DNA of 64,000 bases from positions 7,886,194 through 7,950,193 of the forward strand of contig OX465119.1 in NCBI GenBank assembly GCA_949987565.1. The letters are read 5' to 3'. The DNA is from Luidia sarsii (lineage: Eukaryota; Echinodermata; Asteroidea; Paxillosida; Luidiidae). Positions 42,501 through 57,500 of this stretch are shown piece after piece. A program made the translations under genes and the position numbers. The first letter of the stretch is position 1, and each line of letters starts with the position of its first letter. The notes beneath the pieces were generated by a model, which saw only the letters and a program-made list of their open reading frames with translations, was not told the DNA's origin and did not search any database.

Positions 42501-45500
42501 AACTGATACATGGTGTCACCGCAAACCTTCCTATATTGATTCACCCACCATGCAAAGCCTTAAGTCTGATTTTTTAAAATTCAAGTATCGAAACTGGGAG
42601 GCTCCGGTATACAAAATAAATGAACGTGAATTAACACGTTTTTTTCTTACAACATGGCCTATGGAAGTAGATTTAATGTGCTGCACCCTTTCCTCGCTCA
42701 CAAGGGTGCAGCAGACTAATTCCATCCAAGATGGCTCCGCCGAGCTGACTATCATAAAGTGTGGATCCACAACCAATAAGAGGTTTTTGGAGGCTAATTA
42801 ACTGATATAAGGAATAGGTGAAGCTTAAGACAACCCGAGGGTTCACTCTTCAATTTGGTATGTAATTTGGACCATATCCGGCTTTAAATGTGGCCCTATT
42901 TGGCTATAGAAGTGGAGGGGTCCATCCCAAAATCCTTGCAGAAATTCGGCTTGGACGGCTACACATTTCGGGGGTGTTTTTTTCTGGGGGTAAATAGCCA
43001 AAAATATAATCTGCTAAGGGCACTAGATTTTAAAAGAATCTCGGAGAGATGAAAGGTCCAAACTACAATTTTCAGTACAGCTACAAGAACCGAGAAACTT
43101 TTGAGTGTGGGATAGTTAGCTTTGAAAGTAAGTTTTTTTGTACAGTGATCAATTGGAGCTCGATTCAGTGTTCTGCAGCCACTGAGAAACCCCAAAGGCC
43201 AACCCAAAGCCCGCCGCCAACGGCCATAGGCCTGCCTATTATAATCCACTTTGTCTATTTCAGTGTCAGATGTGGTAAGTTACTTACGTAAGTCGGGTAG
43301 CCTAGTGTAGAAACCTTCGGCTAGCAACATGCAGGTTCGTGGTTCGAGGCTTTGGGATGTTTTTCGTTATTTTTTTCTCGGCACGAACCAGCAGTATAAG
43401 GTGTTTTAAAAAACTCCCACAGACACCAACGTCGCATGTGGCGCATGCAGATGGGTCGGTGTGATGCTGGGACTGTTCTCATAATCCAGGTTCGCGTCTT
43501 CGTACAGGGACACATGCTTTTGGTCGACTCGGCGGCCAAGGTCTAGGGGCCGCTGTGTTTCCTCCCTCACATGGCGCAGGGTCTACGGGCCTATATGGAT
43601 GAGGGCAGGGAAGGACGTGCGGTGGACCGGTACCGAGGCCGTATGAGCTCTAATAGATCCGTGCACACGGGACGACCCTGGAGGTCCCGGGAGATCTGAA
43701 AGCTTGGTCTGACACCGCATAACTTTTTGCCCCCCAATGTTCTGATTTTTTGAATCTCCTGATGACGGCCAGAGCATACTTGTCGAAACGTCGAGTTACC
43801 ACTCAGGTTCTTTTCAGAACCAAACCTCTTCCTTTAAGAGAACTGATACATGGTGTCACCGCAAACCTTCCTATATTGATTCACCCACCATGCAAAGCCT
43901 TAAGTCTGATTTTTTAAAATTCAAGTATCGAAACTGGGAGGCTCCGGTATACAAAATAAATGAACGTGAATTAACACGTTTTTTCTTACAACATGGCCTA
44001 TGGAAGTAGATTTAATGTGCTGCACCCTTTCCTCGCTCACAAGGGTGCAGCAGACTAATTCCATCCAAGATGGCTCCGCCGAGCTGACTATCATAAAGTG
44101 TGGATCCACAACCAATAAGAGATTTTTGGATGCTAATTAACTGATATAAGGAATAGGTGAAGCTTAAGACAACCCGAGGGTTCACTCTTCAATTTGGTAT
44201 GTAATTTGGACCATATCCGGCTTTAAATGTGGCCCTATTTGGCTATAGAAGTGGAGGGGTCCATCCCAAAATCCTTGCAGAAATTCGGCTTGGACGGCTA
44301 CACATTTCGGGGGTGTTTTTTTCTGGGGGTAAATAGCAAAAAATATAATCTGCTAAGGGCACTAGAATTTAAAAGAATCTCGGAGAGATGAAAGGTCGAA
44401 ACTACAATTTTCAGTACAGCTACAAGAACCGAGAAACTTTTGAGTGTGGGATAGTTAGCTTTGAAAGTAAGTGTTTTTGTACAGTGATCAATGGGAGCTC
44501 GATTCAGTGTTCTGCAGCCACTGCGAAACCCCAAAGGCCAACCCAAAGCCCGCCGCCAACGGCCACAGGCCTGCCCATTATAATCCACTTTGCCTATTTC
44601 AGTGTCAGATGTGGTAAGTTACTTAGTAAGTCAGGTAGCCTAGGGTAGAAACCTTCGGCTAGCAACATGCAGGTTCGTGGTTCGAGGCTTGGGGATGTTT
44701 TTCGTTATTTATTTCTCGGCACGAACCAGCAGTATAAGGTGTTTTAAAAAACTCCCACAGACACCAACGTCGCATGTGGCGCATGCAGATGGGTCGGTGT
44801 GATGCTGGGACTGTTCTCATAATCCAGGTTCGCGTCTTCGTACAGGGACACATGCTTTTGGTCGACTCGGCGGCCAAGGTCTAGTGGCCGCTGTGTTTCC
44901 TCCCTCACATGGCGCAGGGTCTACGGGCCTATATGGATGAGGGCAGGGAAGGACGTGCGGTGGACCGGTACCGAGGCCGTATGAGCTCTTATAGATCCGT
45001 GCACACGGGACGACCCTGGAGGTCCCGGGAGATCTGAAAGCTTGGTGTGACACCGCATAACTTTTTGCCCCCCAATGTTCTGATTTTTTGAATCTCCTGA
45101 TGACGGCCAGAGCATACTTGTCGAAACGTCGAGTTACCACTCAGGTTCTTTTCAGAACCAAACCTCTTCCTTTAAGAGAACTGATACATGGTGTCACCGC
45201 AAACCTTCCTATATTGATTCACCCACCATGCAAAGCCTTAAGTCTGATTTTTTAAAATTCAAGTATCGAAACTGGGAGGCTCCGGTATACAAAATAAATG
45301 AACGTGAATTAACACGTTTTTTTCTTACAACATGGCCCATGGAAGTAGATTTAATGTGCTGCACCCTTTCCTCGCTCACAAGGGTGCAGCAGACTAATTC
45401 CATCCAAGATGGCTCCGCCGAGCTGACTATCATAAAGTGTGGATCCACAACCAATAAGAGGTTTTTGGAGGCTAATTAACTGATATAAGGAATAGGTGAA

Positions 45501-48500
45501 GCTTAAGACAACCCGAGGGTTCACTCTTCAATTTGGTATGTAATTTGGACCATATCCGGCTTTAAATGTGGCCCTATTTGGCTAAAGAAGTGGAGGGGTC
45601 CATCCCAAAATCCTTGCAGAAATTCGGCTTGGACGGCTACACATTTCGGGGGTGTTTTTTTCTGGGGGTAAATAGCCAAAAATATAATCTGCTAAGGGCA
45701 CTAGATTTTAAAAGAATCTCGGAGAGATGAAAGGTCCAAACTACAATTTTCAGTACAGCTACAAGAACCGAGAAACTTTTGAGTGTGGGATAGTTAGCTT
45801 TGAAAGTAAGTGTTTTTGTACAGTGATCAATGGGAGCTCGATTCAGTGTTCTGCAGCCACTGCGAAACCCCAAAGGCCAACCCAAAGCCCGCCGCCAACG
45901 GCCATAGGCCTGCCCATTATAATCCACTTTGCCTATTTCAGTGTCAGATGTGGTAAGTTACGTAGTAAGTCAGGTAGCCTAGTGTAGAAACCTTCGGCTA
46001 GCAACATGCAGGTTCGTGGTTCGAGGCTTGGGGATGTTTTTCGTTATTTTTTTCTCGGCACGAACCCGCAGTATAAGGTGTTTTAAAAACTCCCACAAAC
46101 ACCAACGTCGCATGTGGCGCATGCAGATGGGTCGGTGTGATGCTGGGACTGTTCTCATAATCCAGGTTCGCGTCTTCGTACAGGGACACATGCTTTTGGT
46201 CGACTCGGCGGCCAAGGTCTAGGGGCCGCTGTGTTTCCTCCCTCACATGGCGCAGGGTCTACGGGCCTATATGGATGAGGGCAGGGAAGGACGTGCGGTG
46301 GACCGGTACCGAGGCCGTATGAGCTCTAATAGATCCGTGCACACGGGACGACCCTGGAGGTCCCGGGAGATCTGAAAGCTTGGTCTGACACCGCATAACT
46401 TTTTGCCCCCCAATGTTCTGATTTTTTGAATCTCCTGATGACGGCCAGAGCATACTTGTCGAAACGTCGAGTTACCACTCAGGTTCTTTTCAGAACCAAA
46501 CCTCTTCCTTTAAGAGAACTGATACATGGTGTCACCGCAAACCTTCCTATATTGATTCACCCACCATGCAAAGCCTTAAGTCTGATTTTTTAAAATTCAA
46601 GTATCGAAACTGGGAGGCTCCGGTATACAAAATAAATGAACGTGAATTAACACGTTTTTTTCTTACAACATGGCCTATGGAAGTAGATTTAATGTGCTGC
46701 ACCCTTTCCTCGCTCACAAGGGTGCAGCAGACTAATTCCATCCAAGATGGCTCCGCCGAGCTGACTATCATAAAGTGTGGATCCACAACCAATAAGAGGT
46801 TTTTGGAGGCTAATTAACTGATATAAGGAATAGGTGAAGCTTAAGACAACCCGAGGGTTCACTCTTCAATTTGGTATGTAATTTGGACCATATCCGGCTT
46901 TAAATGTGGCCCTATTTGGCTATAGAAGTGGAGGGGTCCATCCCAAAATCCTTGCAGAAATTCGGCTTGGACGGCTACACATTTCGGGGGTGTTTTTTTC
47001 TGGGGGTAAATAGCCAAAAATATAATCTGCTAAGGGCACTAGATTTTAAAAGAATCTCGGAGAGATGAAAGGTCCAAACTACAATTTTCAGTACAGCTAC
47101 AAGAACCGAGAAACTTTTGAGTGTGGGATAGTTAGCTTTGAAAGTAAGTTTTTTTGTACAGTGATCAATTGGAGCTCGATTCAGTGTTCTGCAGCCACTG
47201 AGAAACCCCAAAGGCCAACCCAAAGCCCGCCGCCAACGGCCATAGGCCTGCCTATTATAATCCACTTTGTCTATTTCAGTGTCAGATGTGGTAAGTTACT
47301 TACGTAAGTCGGGTAGCCTAGTGTAGAAACCTTCGGCTAGCAACATGCAGGTTCGTGGTTCGAGGCTTTGGGATGTTTTTCGTTATTTTTTTCTCGGCAC
47401 GAACCAGCAGTATAAGGTGTTTTAAAAAACTCCCACAGACACCAACGTCGCATGTGGCGCATGCAGATGGGTCGGTGTGATGCTGGGACTGTTCTCATAA
47501 TCCAGGTTCGCGTCTTCGTACAGGGACACATGCTTTTGGTCGACTCGGCGGCCAAGGTCTAGGGGCCGCTGTGTTTCCTCCCTCACATGGCGCAGGGTCT
47601 ACGGGCCTATATGGATGAGGGCAGGGAAGGACGTGCGGTGGACCGGTACCGAGGCCGTATGAGCTCTAATAGATCCGTGCACACGGGACGACCCTGGAGG
47701 TCCCGGGAGATCTGAAAGCTTGGTCTGACACCGCATAACTTTTTGCCCCCCAATGTTCTGATTTTTTGAATCTCCTGATGACGGCCAGAGCATACTTGTC
47801 GAAACGTCGAGTTACCACTCAGGTTCTTTTCAGAACCAAACCTCTTCCTTTAAGAGAACTGATACATGGTGTCACCGCAAACCTTCCTATATTGATTCAC
47901 CCACCATGCAAAGCCTTAAGTCTGATTTTTTAAAATTCAAGTATCGAAACTGGGAGGCTCCGGTATACAAAATAAATGAACGTGAATTAACACGTTTTTT
48001 CTTACAACATGGCCTATGGAAGTAGATTTAATGTGCTGCACCCTTTCCTCGCTCACAAGGGTGCAGCAGACTAATTCCATCCAAGATGGCTCCGCCGAGC
48101 TGACTATCATAAAGTGTGGATCCACAACCAATAAGAGATTTTTGGATGCTAATTAACTGATATAAGGAATAGGTGAAGCTTAAGACAACCCGAGGGTTCA
48201 CTCTTCAATTTGGTATGTAATTTGGACCATATCCGGCTTTAAATGTGGCCCTATTTGGCTATAGAAGTGGAGGGGTCCATCCCAAAATCCTTGCAGAAAT
48301 TCGGCTTGGACGGCTACACATTTCGGGGGTGTTTTTTTCTGGGGGTAAATAGCAAAAAATATAATCTGCTAAGGGCACTAGAATTTAAAAGAATCTCGGA
48401 GAGATGAAAGGTCGAAACTACAATTTTCAGTACAGCTACAAGAACCGAGAAACTTTTGAGTGTGGGATAGTTAGCTTTGAAAGTAAGTGTTTTTGTACAG

Positions 48501-51500
48501 TGATCAATGGGAGCTCGATTCAGTGTTCTGCAGCCACTGCGAAACCCCAAAGGCCAACCCAAAGCCCGCCGCCAACGGCCACAGGCCTGCCCATTATAAT
48601 CCACTTTGCCTATTTCAGTGTCAGATGTGGTAAGTTACTTAGTAAGTCAGGTAGCCTAGGGTAGAAACCTTCGGCTAGCAACATGCAGGTTCGTGGTTCG
48701 AGGCTTGGGGATGTTTTTCGTTATTTATTTCTCGGCACGAACCAGCAGTATAAGGTGTTTTAAAAAACTCCCACAGACACCAACGTCGCATGTGGCGCAT
48801 GCAGATGGGTCGGTGTGATGCTGGGACTGTTCTCATAATCCAGGTTCGCGTCTTCGTACAGGGACACATGCTTTTGGTCGACTCGGCGGCCAAGGTCTAG
48901 TGGCCGCTGTGTTTCCTCCCTCACATGGCGCAGGGTCTACGGGCCTATATGGATGAGGGCAGGGAAGGACGTGCGGTGGACCGGTACCGAGGCCGTATGA
49001 GCTCTTATAGATCCGTGCACACGGGACGACCCTGGAGGTCCCGGGAGATCTGAAAGCTTGGTGTGACACCGCATAACTTTTTGCCCCCCAATGTTCTGAT
49101 TTTTTGAATCTCCTGATGACGGCCAGAGCATACTTGTCGAAACGTCGAGTTACCACTCAGGTTCTTTTCAGAACCAAACCTCTTCCTTTAAGAGAACTGA
49201 TACATGGTGTCACCGCAAACCTTCCTATATTGATTCACCCACCATGCAAAGCCTTAAGTCTGATTTTTTAAAATTCAAGTATCGAAACTGGGAGGCTCCG
49301 GTATACAAAATAAATGAACGTGAATTAACACGTTTTTTTCTTACAACATGGCCCATGGAAGTAGATTTAATGTGCTGCACCCTTTCCTCGCTCACAAGGG
49401 TGCAGCAGACTAATTCCATCCAAGATGGCTCCGCCGAGCTGACTATCATAAAGTGTGGATCCACAACCAATAAGAGGTTTTTGGAGGCTAATTAACTGAT
49501 ATAAGGAATAGGTGAAGCTTAAGACAACCCGAGGGTTCACTCTTCAATTTGGTATGTAATTTGGACCATATCCGGCTTTAAATGTGGCCCTATTTGGCTA
49601 AAGAAGTGGAGGGGTCCATCCCAAAATCCTTGCAGAAATTCGGCTTGGACGGCTACACATTTCGGGGGTGTTTTTTTCTGGGGGTAAATAGCCAAAAATA
49701 TAATCTGCTAAGGGCACTAGATTTTAAAAGAATCTCGGAGAGATGAAAGGTCCAAACTACAATTTTCAGTACAGCTACAAGAACCGAGAAACTTTTGAGT
49801 GTGGGATAGTTAGCTTTGAAAGTAAGTGTTTTTGTACAGTGATCAATGGGAGCTCGATTCAGTGTTCTGCAGCCACTGCGAAACCCCAAAGGCCAACCCA
49901 AAGCCCGCCGCCAACGGCCATAGGCCTGCCCATTATAATCCACTTTGCCTATTTCAGTGTCAGATGTGGTAAGTTACGTAGTAAGTCAGGTAGCCTAGTG
50001 TAGAAACCTTCGGCTAGCAACATGCAGGTTCGTGGTTCGAGGCTTGGGGATGTTTTTCGTTATTTTTTTCTCGGCACGAACCCGCAGTATAAGGTGTTTT
50101 AAAAACTCCCACAAACACCAACGTCGCATGTGGCGCATGCAGATGGGTCGGTGTGATGCTGGGACTGTTCTCATAATCCAGGTTCGCGTCTTCGTACAGG
50201 GACACATGCTTTTGGTCGACTCGGCGGCCAAGGTCTAGGGGCCGCTGTGTTTCCTCCCTCACATGGCGCAGGGTCTACGGGCCTATATGGATGAGGGCAG
50301 GGAAGGACGTGCGGTGGACCGGTACCGAGGCCGTATGAGCTCTAATAGATCCGTGCACACGGGACGACCCTGGAGGTCCCGGGAGATCTGAAAGCTTGGT
50401 CTGACACCGCATAACTTTTTGCCCCCCAATGTTCTGATTTTTTGAATCTCCTGATGACGGCCAGAGCATACTTGTCGAAACGTCGAGTTACCACTCAGGT
50501 TCTTTTCAGAACCAAACCTCTTCCTTTAAGAGAACTGATACATGGTGTCACCGCAAACCTTCCTATATTGATTCACCCACCATGCAAAGCCTTAAGTCTG
50601 ATTTTTTAAAATTCAAGTATCGAAACTGGGAGGCTCCGGTATACAAAATAAATGAACGTGAATTAACACGTTTTTTTCTTACAACATGGCCTATGGAAGT
50701 AGATTTAATGTGCTGCACCCTTTCCTCGCTCACAAGGGTGCAGCAGACTAATTCCATCCAAGATGGCTCCGCCGAGCTGACTATCATAAAGTGTGGATCC
50801 ACAACCAATAAGAGGTTTTTGGAGGCTAATTAACTGATATAAGGAATAGGTGAAGCTTAAGACAACCCGAGGGTTCACTCTTCAATTTGGTATGTAATTT
50901 GGACCATATCCGGCTTTAAATGTGGCCCTATTTGGCTATAGAAGTGGAGGGGTCCATCCCAAAATCCTTGCAGAAATTCGGCTTGGACGGCTACACATTT
51001 CGGGGGTGTTTTTTTCTGGGGGTAAATAGCCAAAAATATAATCTGCTAAGGGCACTAGAATTTAAAAGAATCTCGGAGAGATGAAAGGTCCAAACTACAA
51101 TTTTCAGTACAGCTACAAGAACCGAGAAACTTTTGAGTGTGGGATAGTTAGCTTTGAAAATAAGTGTTTTTGTACAGTGATCAATTGGAGCTCGATTCAG
51201 TGTTCTGCAGCCACTGAGAAACCCCAAAGGCCAACCCAAAGCCCGCCGCCAACGGCCATAGGCCTGCCTATTATAATCCACTTTGTCTATTTCAGTGTCA
51301 GATGTGTTAAGTTACTTACGTAAGTCGGGTAGCCTAGTGTAGAAACCTTCGGCTAGCAACATGCAGGTTCGTGGTTCGAGGCTTTGGGATGTTTTTCGTT
51401 ATTTTTTTCTCGGCACGAACCAGCAGTATAAGGTGTTTTAAAAAACTCCCACAGACACCAACGTCGCATGTGGCGCATGCAGATGGGTCGGTGTGATGCT

Positions 51501-54500
51501 GGGACTGTTCTCATAATCCAGGTTCGCGTCTTCGTACAGGGACACATGCTTTTGGTCGACTCGGCGGCCAAGGTCTAGGGGCCGCTGTGTTTCCTCCCTC
51601 ACATGGCGCAGGGTCTACGGGCCTATATGGATGAGGGCAGGGAAGGACGTGCGGTGGACCGGTACCGAGGCCGTATGAGCTCTAATAGATCCGTGCACAC
51701 GGGACGACCCTGGAGGTCCCGGGAGATCTGAAAGCTTGGTCTGACACCGCATAACTTTTTGCCCCCCAATGTTCTGATTTTTTGAATCTCCTGATGACGG
51801 CCAGAGCATACTTGTCGAAACGTCGAGTTACCACTCAGGTTCTTTTCAGAACCAAACCTCTTCCTTTAAGAGAACTGATACATGGTGTCACCGCAAACCT
51901 TCCTATATTGATTCACCCACCATGCAAAGCCTTAAGTCTGATTTTTTAAAATTCAAGTATCGAAACTGGGAGGCTCCGGTATACAAAATAAATGAACGTG
52001 AATTAACACGTTTTTTTCTTACAACATGGCCTATGGAAGTAGATTTAATGTGCTGCACCCTTTCCTCGCTCACAAGGGTGCAGCAGACTAATTCCATCCA
52101 AGATGGCTCCGCCGAGCTGACTATCATAAAGTGTGGATCCACAACCAATAAGAGATTTTTGGATGCTAATTAACTGATATAAGGAATAGGTGAAGCTTAA
52201 GACAACCCGAGGGTTCACTCTTCAATTTGGTATGTAATTTGGACCATATCCGGCTTTAAATGTGGCCCTATTTGGCTATAGAAGTGGAGGGGTCCATCCC
52301 AAAATCCTTGCAGAAATTCGGCTTGGACGGCTACACATTTCGGGGGTGTTTTTTTCTGGGGGTAAATAGCAAAAAATATAATCTGCTAAGGGCACTAGAA
52401 TTTAAAAGAATCTCGGAGAGATGAAAGGTCGAAACTACAATTTTCAGTACAGCTACAAGAACCGAGAAACTTTTGAGTGTGGGATAGTTAGCTTTGAAAG
52501 TAAGTGTTTTTGTACAGTGATCAATGGGAGCTCGATTCAGTGTTCTGCAGCCACTGCGAAACCCCAAAGGCCAACCCAAAGCCCGCCGCCAACGGCCACA
52601 GGCCTGCCCATTATAATCCACTTTGCCTTTTTCAGTGTCAGATGTGGTAAGTTACTTAGTAAGTCAGGTAGCCTAGGGTAGAAACCTTCGGCTAGCAACA
52701 TGCAGGTTCGTGGTTCGAGGCTTGGGGATGTTTTTCGTTATTTATTTCTCGGCACGAACCAGCAGTATAAGGTGTTTTAAAAAACTCCCACAGACACCAA
52801 CGTCGCATGTGGCGCATGCAGATGGGTCGGTGTGATGCTGGGACTGTTCTCATAATCCAGGTTCGCGTCTTCGTACAGGGACACATGCTTTTGGTCGACT
52901 CGGCGGCCAAGGTCTAGTGGCCGCTGTGTTTCCTCCCTCACATGGCGCAGGGTCTACGGGCCTATATGGATGAGGGCAGGGAAGGACGTGCGGTGGACCG
53001 GTACCGAGGCCGTATGAGCTCTTATAGATCCGTGCACACGGGACGACCCTGGAGGTCCCGGGAGATCTGAAAGCTTGGTCTGACACCGCATAACTTTTTG
53101 CCCCCCAATGTTCTGATTTTTTGAATCTCCTGATGACGGCCAGAGCATACTTGTCGAAACGTCGAGTTACCACTCAGGTTCTTTTCAGAACCAAACCTCT
53201 TCCTTTAAGAGAACTGATACATGGTGTCACCGCAAACCTTCCTATATTGATTCACCCACCATGCAAAGCCTTAAGTCTGATTTTTTAAAATTCAAGTATC
53301 GAAACTGGGAGGCTCCGGTATACAAAATAAATGAACGTGAATTAACACGTTTTTTTCTTACAACATGGCCCATGGAAGTAGATTTAATGTGCTGCACCCT
53401 TTCCTCGCTCACAAGGGTGCAGCAGACTAATTCCATCCAAGATGGCTCCGCCGAGCTGACTATCATAAAGTGTGGATCCACAACCAATAAGAGGTTTTTG
53501 GAGGCTAATTAACTGATATAAGGAATAGGTGAAGCTTAAGACAACCCGAGGGTTCACTCTTCAATTTGGTATGTAATTTGGACCATATCCGGCTTTAAAT
53601 GTGGCCCTATTTGGCTAAAGAAGTGGAGGGGTCCATCCCAAAATCCTTGCAGAAATTCGGCTTGGACGGCTACACATTTCGGGGGTGTTTTTTTCTGGGG
53701 GTAAATAGCCAAAAATATAATCTGCTAAGGGCACTAGATTTTAAAAGAATCTCGGAGAGATGAAAGGTCCAAACTACAATTTTCAGTACAGCTACAAGAA
53801 CCGAGAAACTTTTGAGTGTGGGATAGTTAGCTTTGAAAGTAAGTGTTTTTGTACAGTGATCAATGGGAGCTCGATTCAGTGTTCTGCAGCCACTGCGAAA
53901 CCCCAAAGGCCAACCCAAAGCCCGCCGCCAACGGCCATAGGCCTGCCCATTATAATCCACTTTGCCTATTTCAGTGTCAGATGTGGTAAGTTACGTAGTA
54001 AGTCAGGTAGCCTAGTGTAGAAACCTTCGGCTAGCAACATGCAGGTTCGTGGTTCGAGGCTTGGGGATGTTTTTCGTTATTTTTTTCTCGGCACGAACCC
54101 GCAGTATAAGGTGTTTTAAAAACTCCCACAAACACCAACGTCGCATGTGGCGCATGCAGATGGGTCGGTGTGATGCTGGGACTGTTCTCATAATCCAGGT
54201 TCGCGTCTTCGTACAGGGACACATGCTTTTGGTCGACTCGGCGGCCAAGGTCTAGGGGCCGCTGTGTTTCCTCCCTCACATGGCGCAGGGTCTACGGGCC
54301 TATATGGATGAGGGCAGGGAAGGACGTGCGGTGGACCGGTACCGAGGCCGTATGAGCTCTAATAGATCCGTGCACACGGGACGACCCTGGAGGTCCCGGG
54401 AGATCTGAAAGCTTGGTCTGACACCGCATAACTTTTTGCCCCCCAATGTTCTGATTTTTTGAATCTCCTGATGACGGCCAGAGCATACTTGTCGAAACGT

Positions 54501-57500
54501 CGAGTTACCACTCAGGTTCTTTTCAGAACCAAACCTCTTCCTTTAAGAGAACTGATACATGGTGTCACCGCAAACCTTCCTATATTGATTCACCCACCAT
54601 GCAAAGCCTTAAGTCTGATTTTTTAAAATTCAAGTATCGAAACTGGGAGGCTCCGGTATACAAAATAAATGAACGTGAATTAACACGTTTTTTTCTTACA
54701 ACATGGCCTATGGAAGTAGATTTAATGTGCTGCACCCTTTCCTCGCTCACAAGGGTGCAGCAGACTAATTCCATCCAAGATGGCTCCGCCGAGCTGACTA
54801 TCATAAAGTGTGGATCCACAACCAATAAGAGGTTTTTGGAGGCTAATTAACTGATATAAGGAATAGGTGAAGCTTAAGACAACCCGAGGGTTCACTCTTC
54901 AATTTGGTATGTAATTTGGACCATATCCGGCTTTAAATGTGGCCCTATTTGGCTATAGAAGTGGAGGGGTCCATCCCAAAATCCTTGCAGAAATTCGGCT
55001 TGGACGGCTACACATTTCGGGGGTGTTTTTTTCTGGGGGTAAATAGCCAAAAATATAATCTGCTAAGGGCACTAGAATTTAAAAGAATCTCGGAGAGATG
55101 AAAGGTCCAAACTACAATTTTCAGTACAGCTACAAGAACCGAGAAACTTTTGAGTGTGGGATAGTTAGCTTTGAAAATAAGTGTTTTTGTACAGTGATCA
55201 ATTGGAGCTCGATTCAGTGTTCTGCAGCCACTGAGAAACCCCAAAGGCCAACCCAAAGCCCGCCGCCAACGGCCATAGGCCTGCCTATTATAATCCACTT
55301 TGTCTATTTCAGTGTCAGATGTGTTAAGTTACTTACGTAAGTCGGGTAGCCTAGTGTAGAAACCTTCGGCTAGCAACATGCAGGTTCGTGGTTCGAGGCT
55401 TTGGGATGTTTTTCGTTATTTTTTTCTCGGCACGAACCAGCAGTATAAGGTGTTTTAAAAAACTCCCACAGACACCAACGTCGCATGTGGCGCATGCAGA
55501 TGGGTCGGTGTGATGCTGGGACTGTTCTCATAATCCAGGTTCGCGTCTTCGTACAGGGACACATGCTTTTGGTCGACTCGGCGGCCAAGGTCTAGGGGCC
55601 GCTGTGTTTCCTCCCTCACATGGCGCAGGGTCTACGGGCCTATATGGATGAGGGCAGGGAAGGACGTGCGGTGGACCGGTACCGAGGCCGTATGAGCTCT
55701 AATAGATCCGTGCACACGGGACGACCCTGGAGGTCCCGGGAGATCTGAAAGCTTGGTCTGACACCGCATAACTTTTTGCCCCCCAATGTTCTGATTTTTT
55801 GAATCTCCTGATGACGGCCAGAGCATACTTGTCGAAACGTCGAGTTACCACTCAGGTTCTTTTCAGAACCAAACCTCTTCCTTTAAGAGAACTGATACAT
55901 GGTGTCACCGCAAACCTTCCTATATTGATTCACCCACCATGCAAAGCCTTAAGTCTGATTTTTTAAAATTCAAGTATCGAAACTGGGAGGCTCCGGTATA
56001 CAAAATAAATGAACGTGAATTAACACGTTTTTTTCTTACAACATGGCCTATGGAAGTAGATTTAATGTGCTGCACCCTTTCCTCGCTCACAAGGGTGCAG
56101 CAGACTAATTCCATCCAAGATGGCTCCGCCGAGCTGACTATCATAAAGTGTGGATCCACAACCAATAAGAGATTTTTGGATGCTAATTAACTGATATAAG
56201 GAATAGGTGAAGCTTAAGAAAACCCGAGGGTTCACTCTTCAATTTGGTATGTAATTTGGACCATATCCGGCTTTAAATGTGGCCCTATTTGGCTATAGAA
56301 GTGGAGGGGTCCATCCCAAAATCCTTGCAGAAATTCGGCTTGGACGGCTACACATTTCGGGGGTGTTTTTTTCTGGGGGTAAATAGCAAAAAATATAATC
56401 TGCTAAGGGCACTAGAATTTAAAAGAATCTCGGAGAGATGAAAGGTCCAAACTACAATTTTCAGTACAGCTACAAGAACCGAGAAACTTTTGAGTGTGGG
56501 ATAGTTAGCTTTGAAAGTAAGTGTTTTTGTACAGTGATCAATGGGAGCTCGATTCAGTGTTCTGCAGCCACTGCGAAACCCCAAAGGCCAACCCAAAGCC
56601 CGCCGCCAACGGCCACAGGCCTGCCCATTATAATCCACTTTGCCTTTTTCAGTGTCAGATGTGGTAAGTTACTTAGTAAGTCAGGTAGCCTAGGGTAGAA
56701 ACCTTCGGCTAGCAACATGCAGGTTCGTGGTTCGAGGCTTGGGGATGTTTTTCGTTATTTATTTCTCGGCACGAACCAGCAGTATAAGGTGTTTTAAAAA
56801 ACTCCCACAGACACCAACGTCGCATGTGGCGCATGCAGATGGGTCGGTGTGATGCTGGGACTGTTCTCATAATCCAGGTTCGCGTCTTCGTACAGGGACA
56901 CATGCTTTTGGTCGACTCGGCGGCCAAGGTCTAGTGGCCGCTGTGTTTCCTCCCTCACATGGCGCAGGGTCTACGGGCCTATATGGATGAGGGCAGGGAA
57001 GGACGTGCGGTGGACCGGTACCGAGGCCGTATGAGCTCTTATAGATCCGTGCACACGGGACGACCCTGGAGGTCCCGGGAGATCTGAAAGCTTGGTCTGA
57101 CACCGCATAACTTTTTGCCCCCCAATGTTCTGATTTTTTGAATCTCCTGATGACGGCCAGAGCATACTTGTCGAAACGTCGAGTTACCACTCAGGTTCTT
57201 TTCAGAACCAAACCTCTTCCTTTAAGAGAACTGATACATGGTGTCACCGCAAACCTTCCTATATTGATTCACCCACCATGCAAAGCCTTAAGTCTGATTT
57301 TTTAAAATTCAAGTATCGAAACTGGGAGGCTCCGGTATACAAAATAAATGAACGTGAATTAACACGTTTTTTTCTTACAACATGGCCCATGGAAGTAGAT
57401 TTAATGTGCTGCACCCTTTCCTCGCTCACAAGGGTGCAGCAGACTAATTCCATCCAAGATGGCTCCGCCGAGCTGACTATCATAAAGTGTGGATCCACAA

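Larger units (their letters stand above)
33208..57306 (+). repeat. 4016-bp higher-order repeat (trimer A-B-C) within the satellite
   Basis: Diagnostic variants define types. B units (GATTTTTGGATGCTAATT instead of GGTTTTTGGAGGCTAATT) start at 34548, 38564, 43919, 47935, 51951 and 55968. The spacing is 4016, 5355, 4016, 4016 and 4017. Each B is followed by a C unit (CTAAAGAAGTGG; the last of these, at 57307, turns A-like later in the unit) and, where the trimer continues, by an A or D unit. The single 5355-bp interval contains one additional C-like unit at 41242. Units from 57307 onward and the first unit do not keep the trimer order. Confidence 0.9.
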
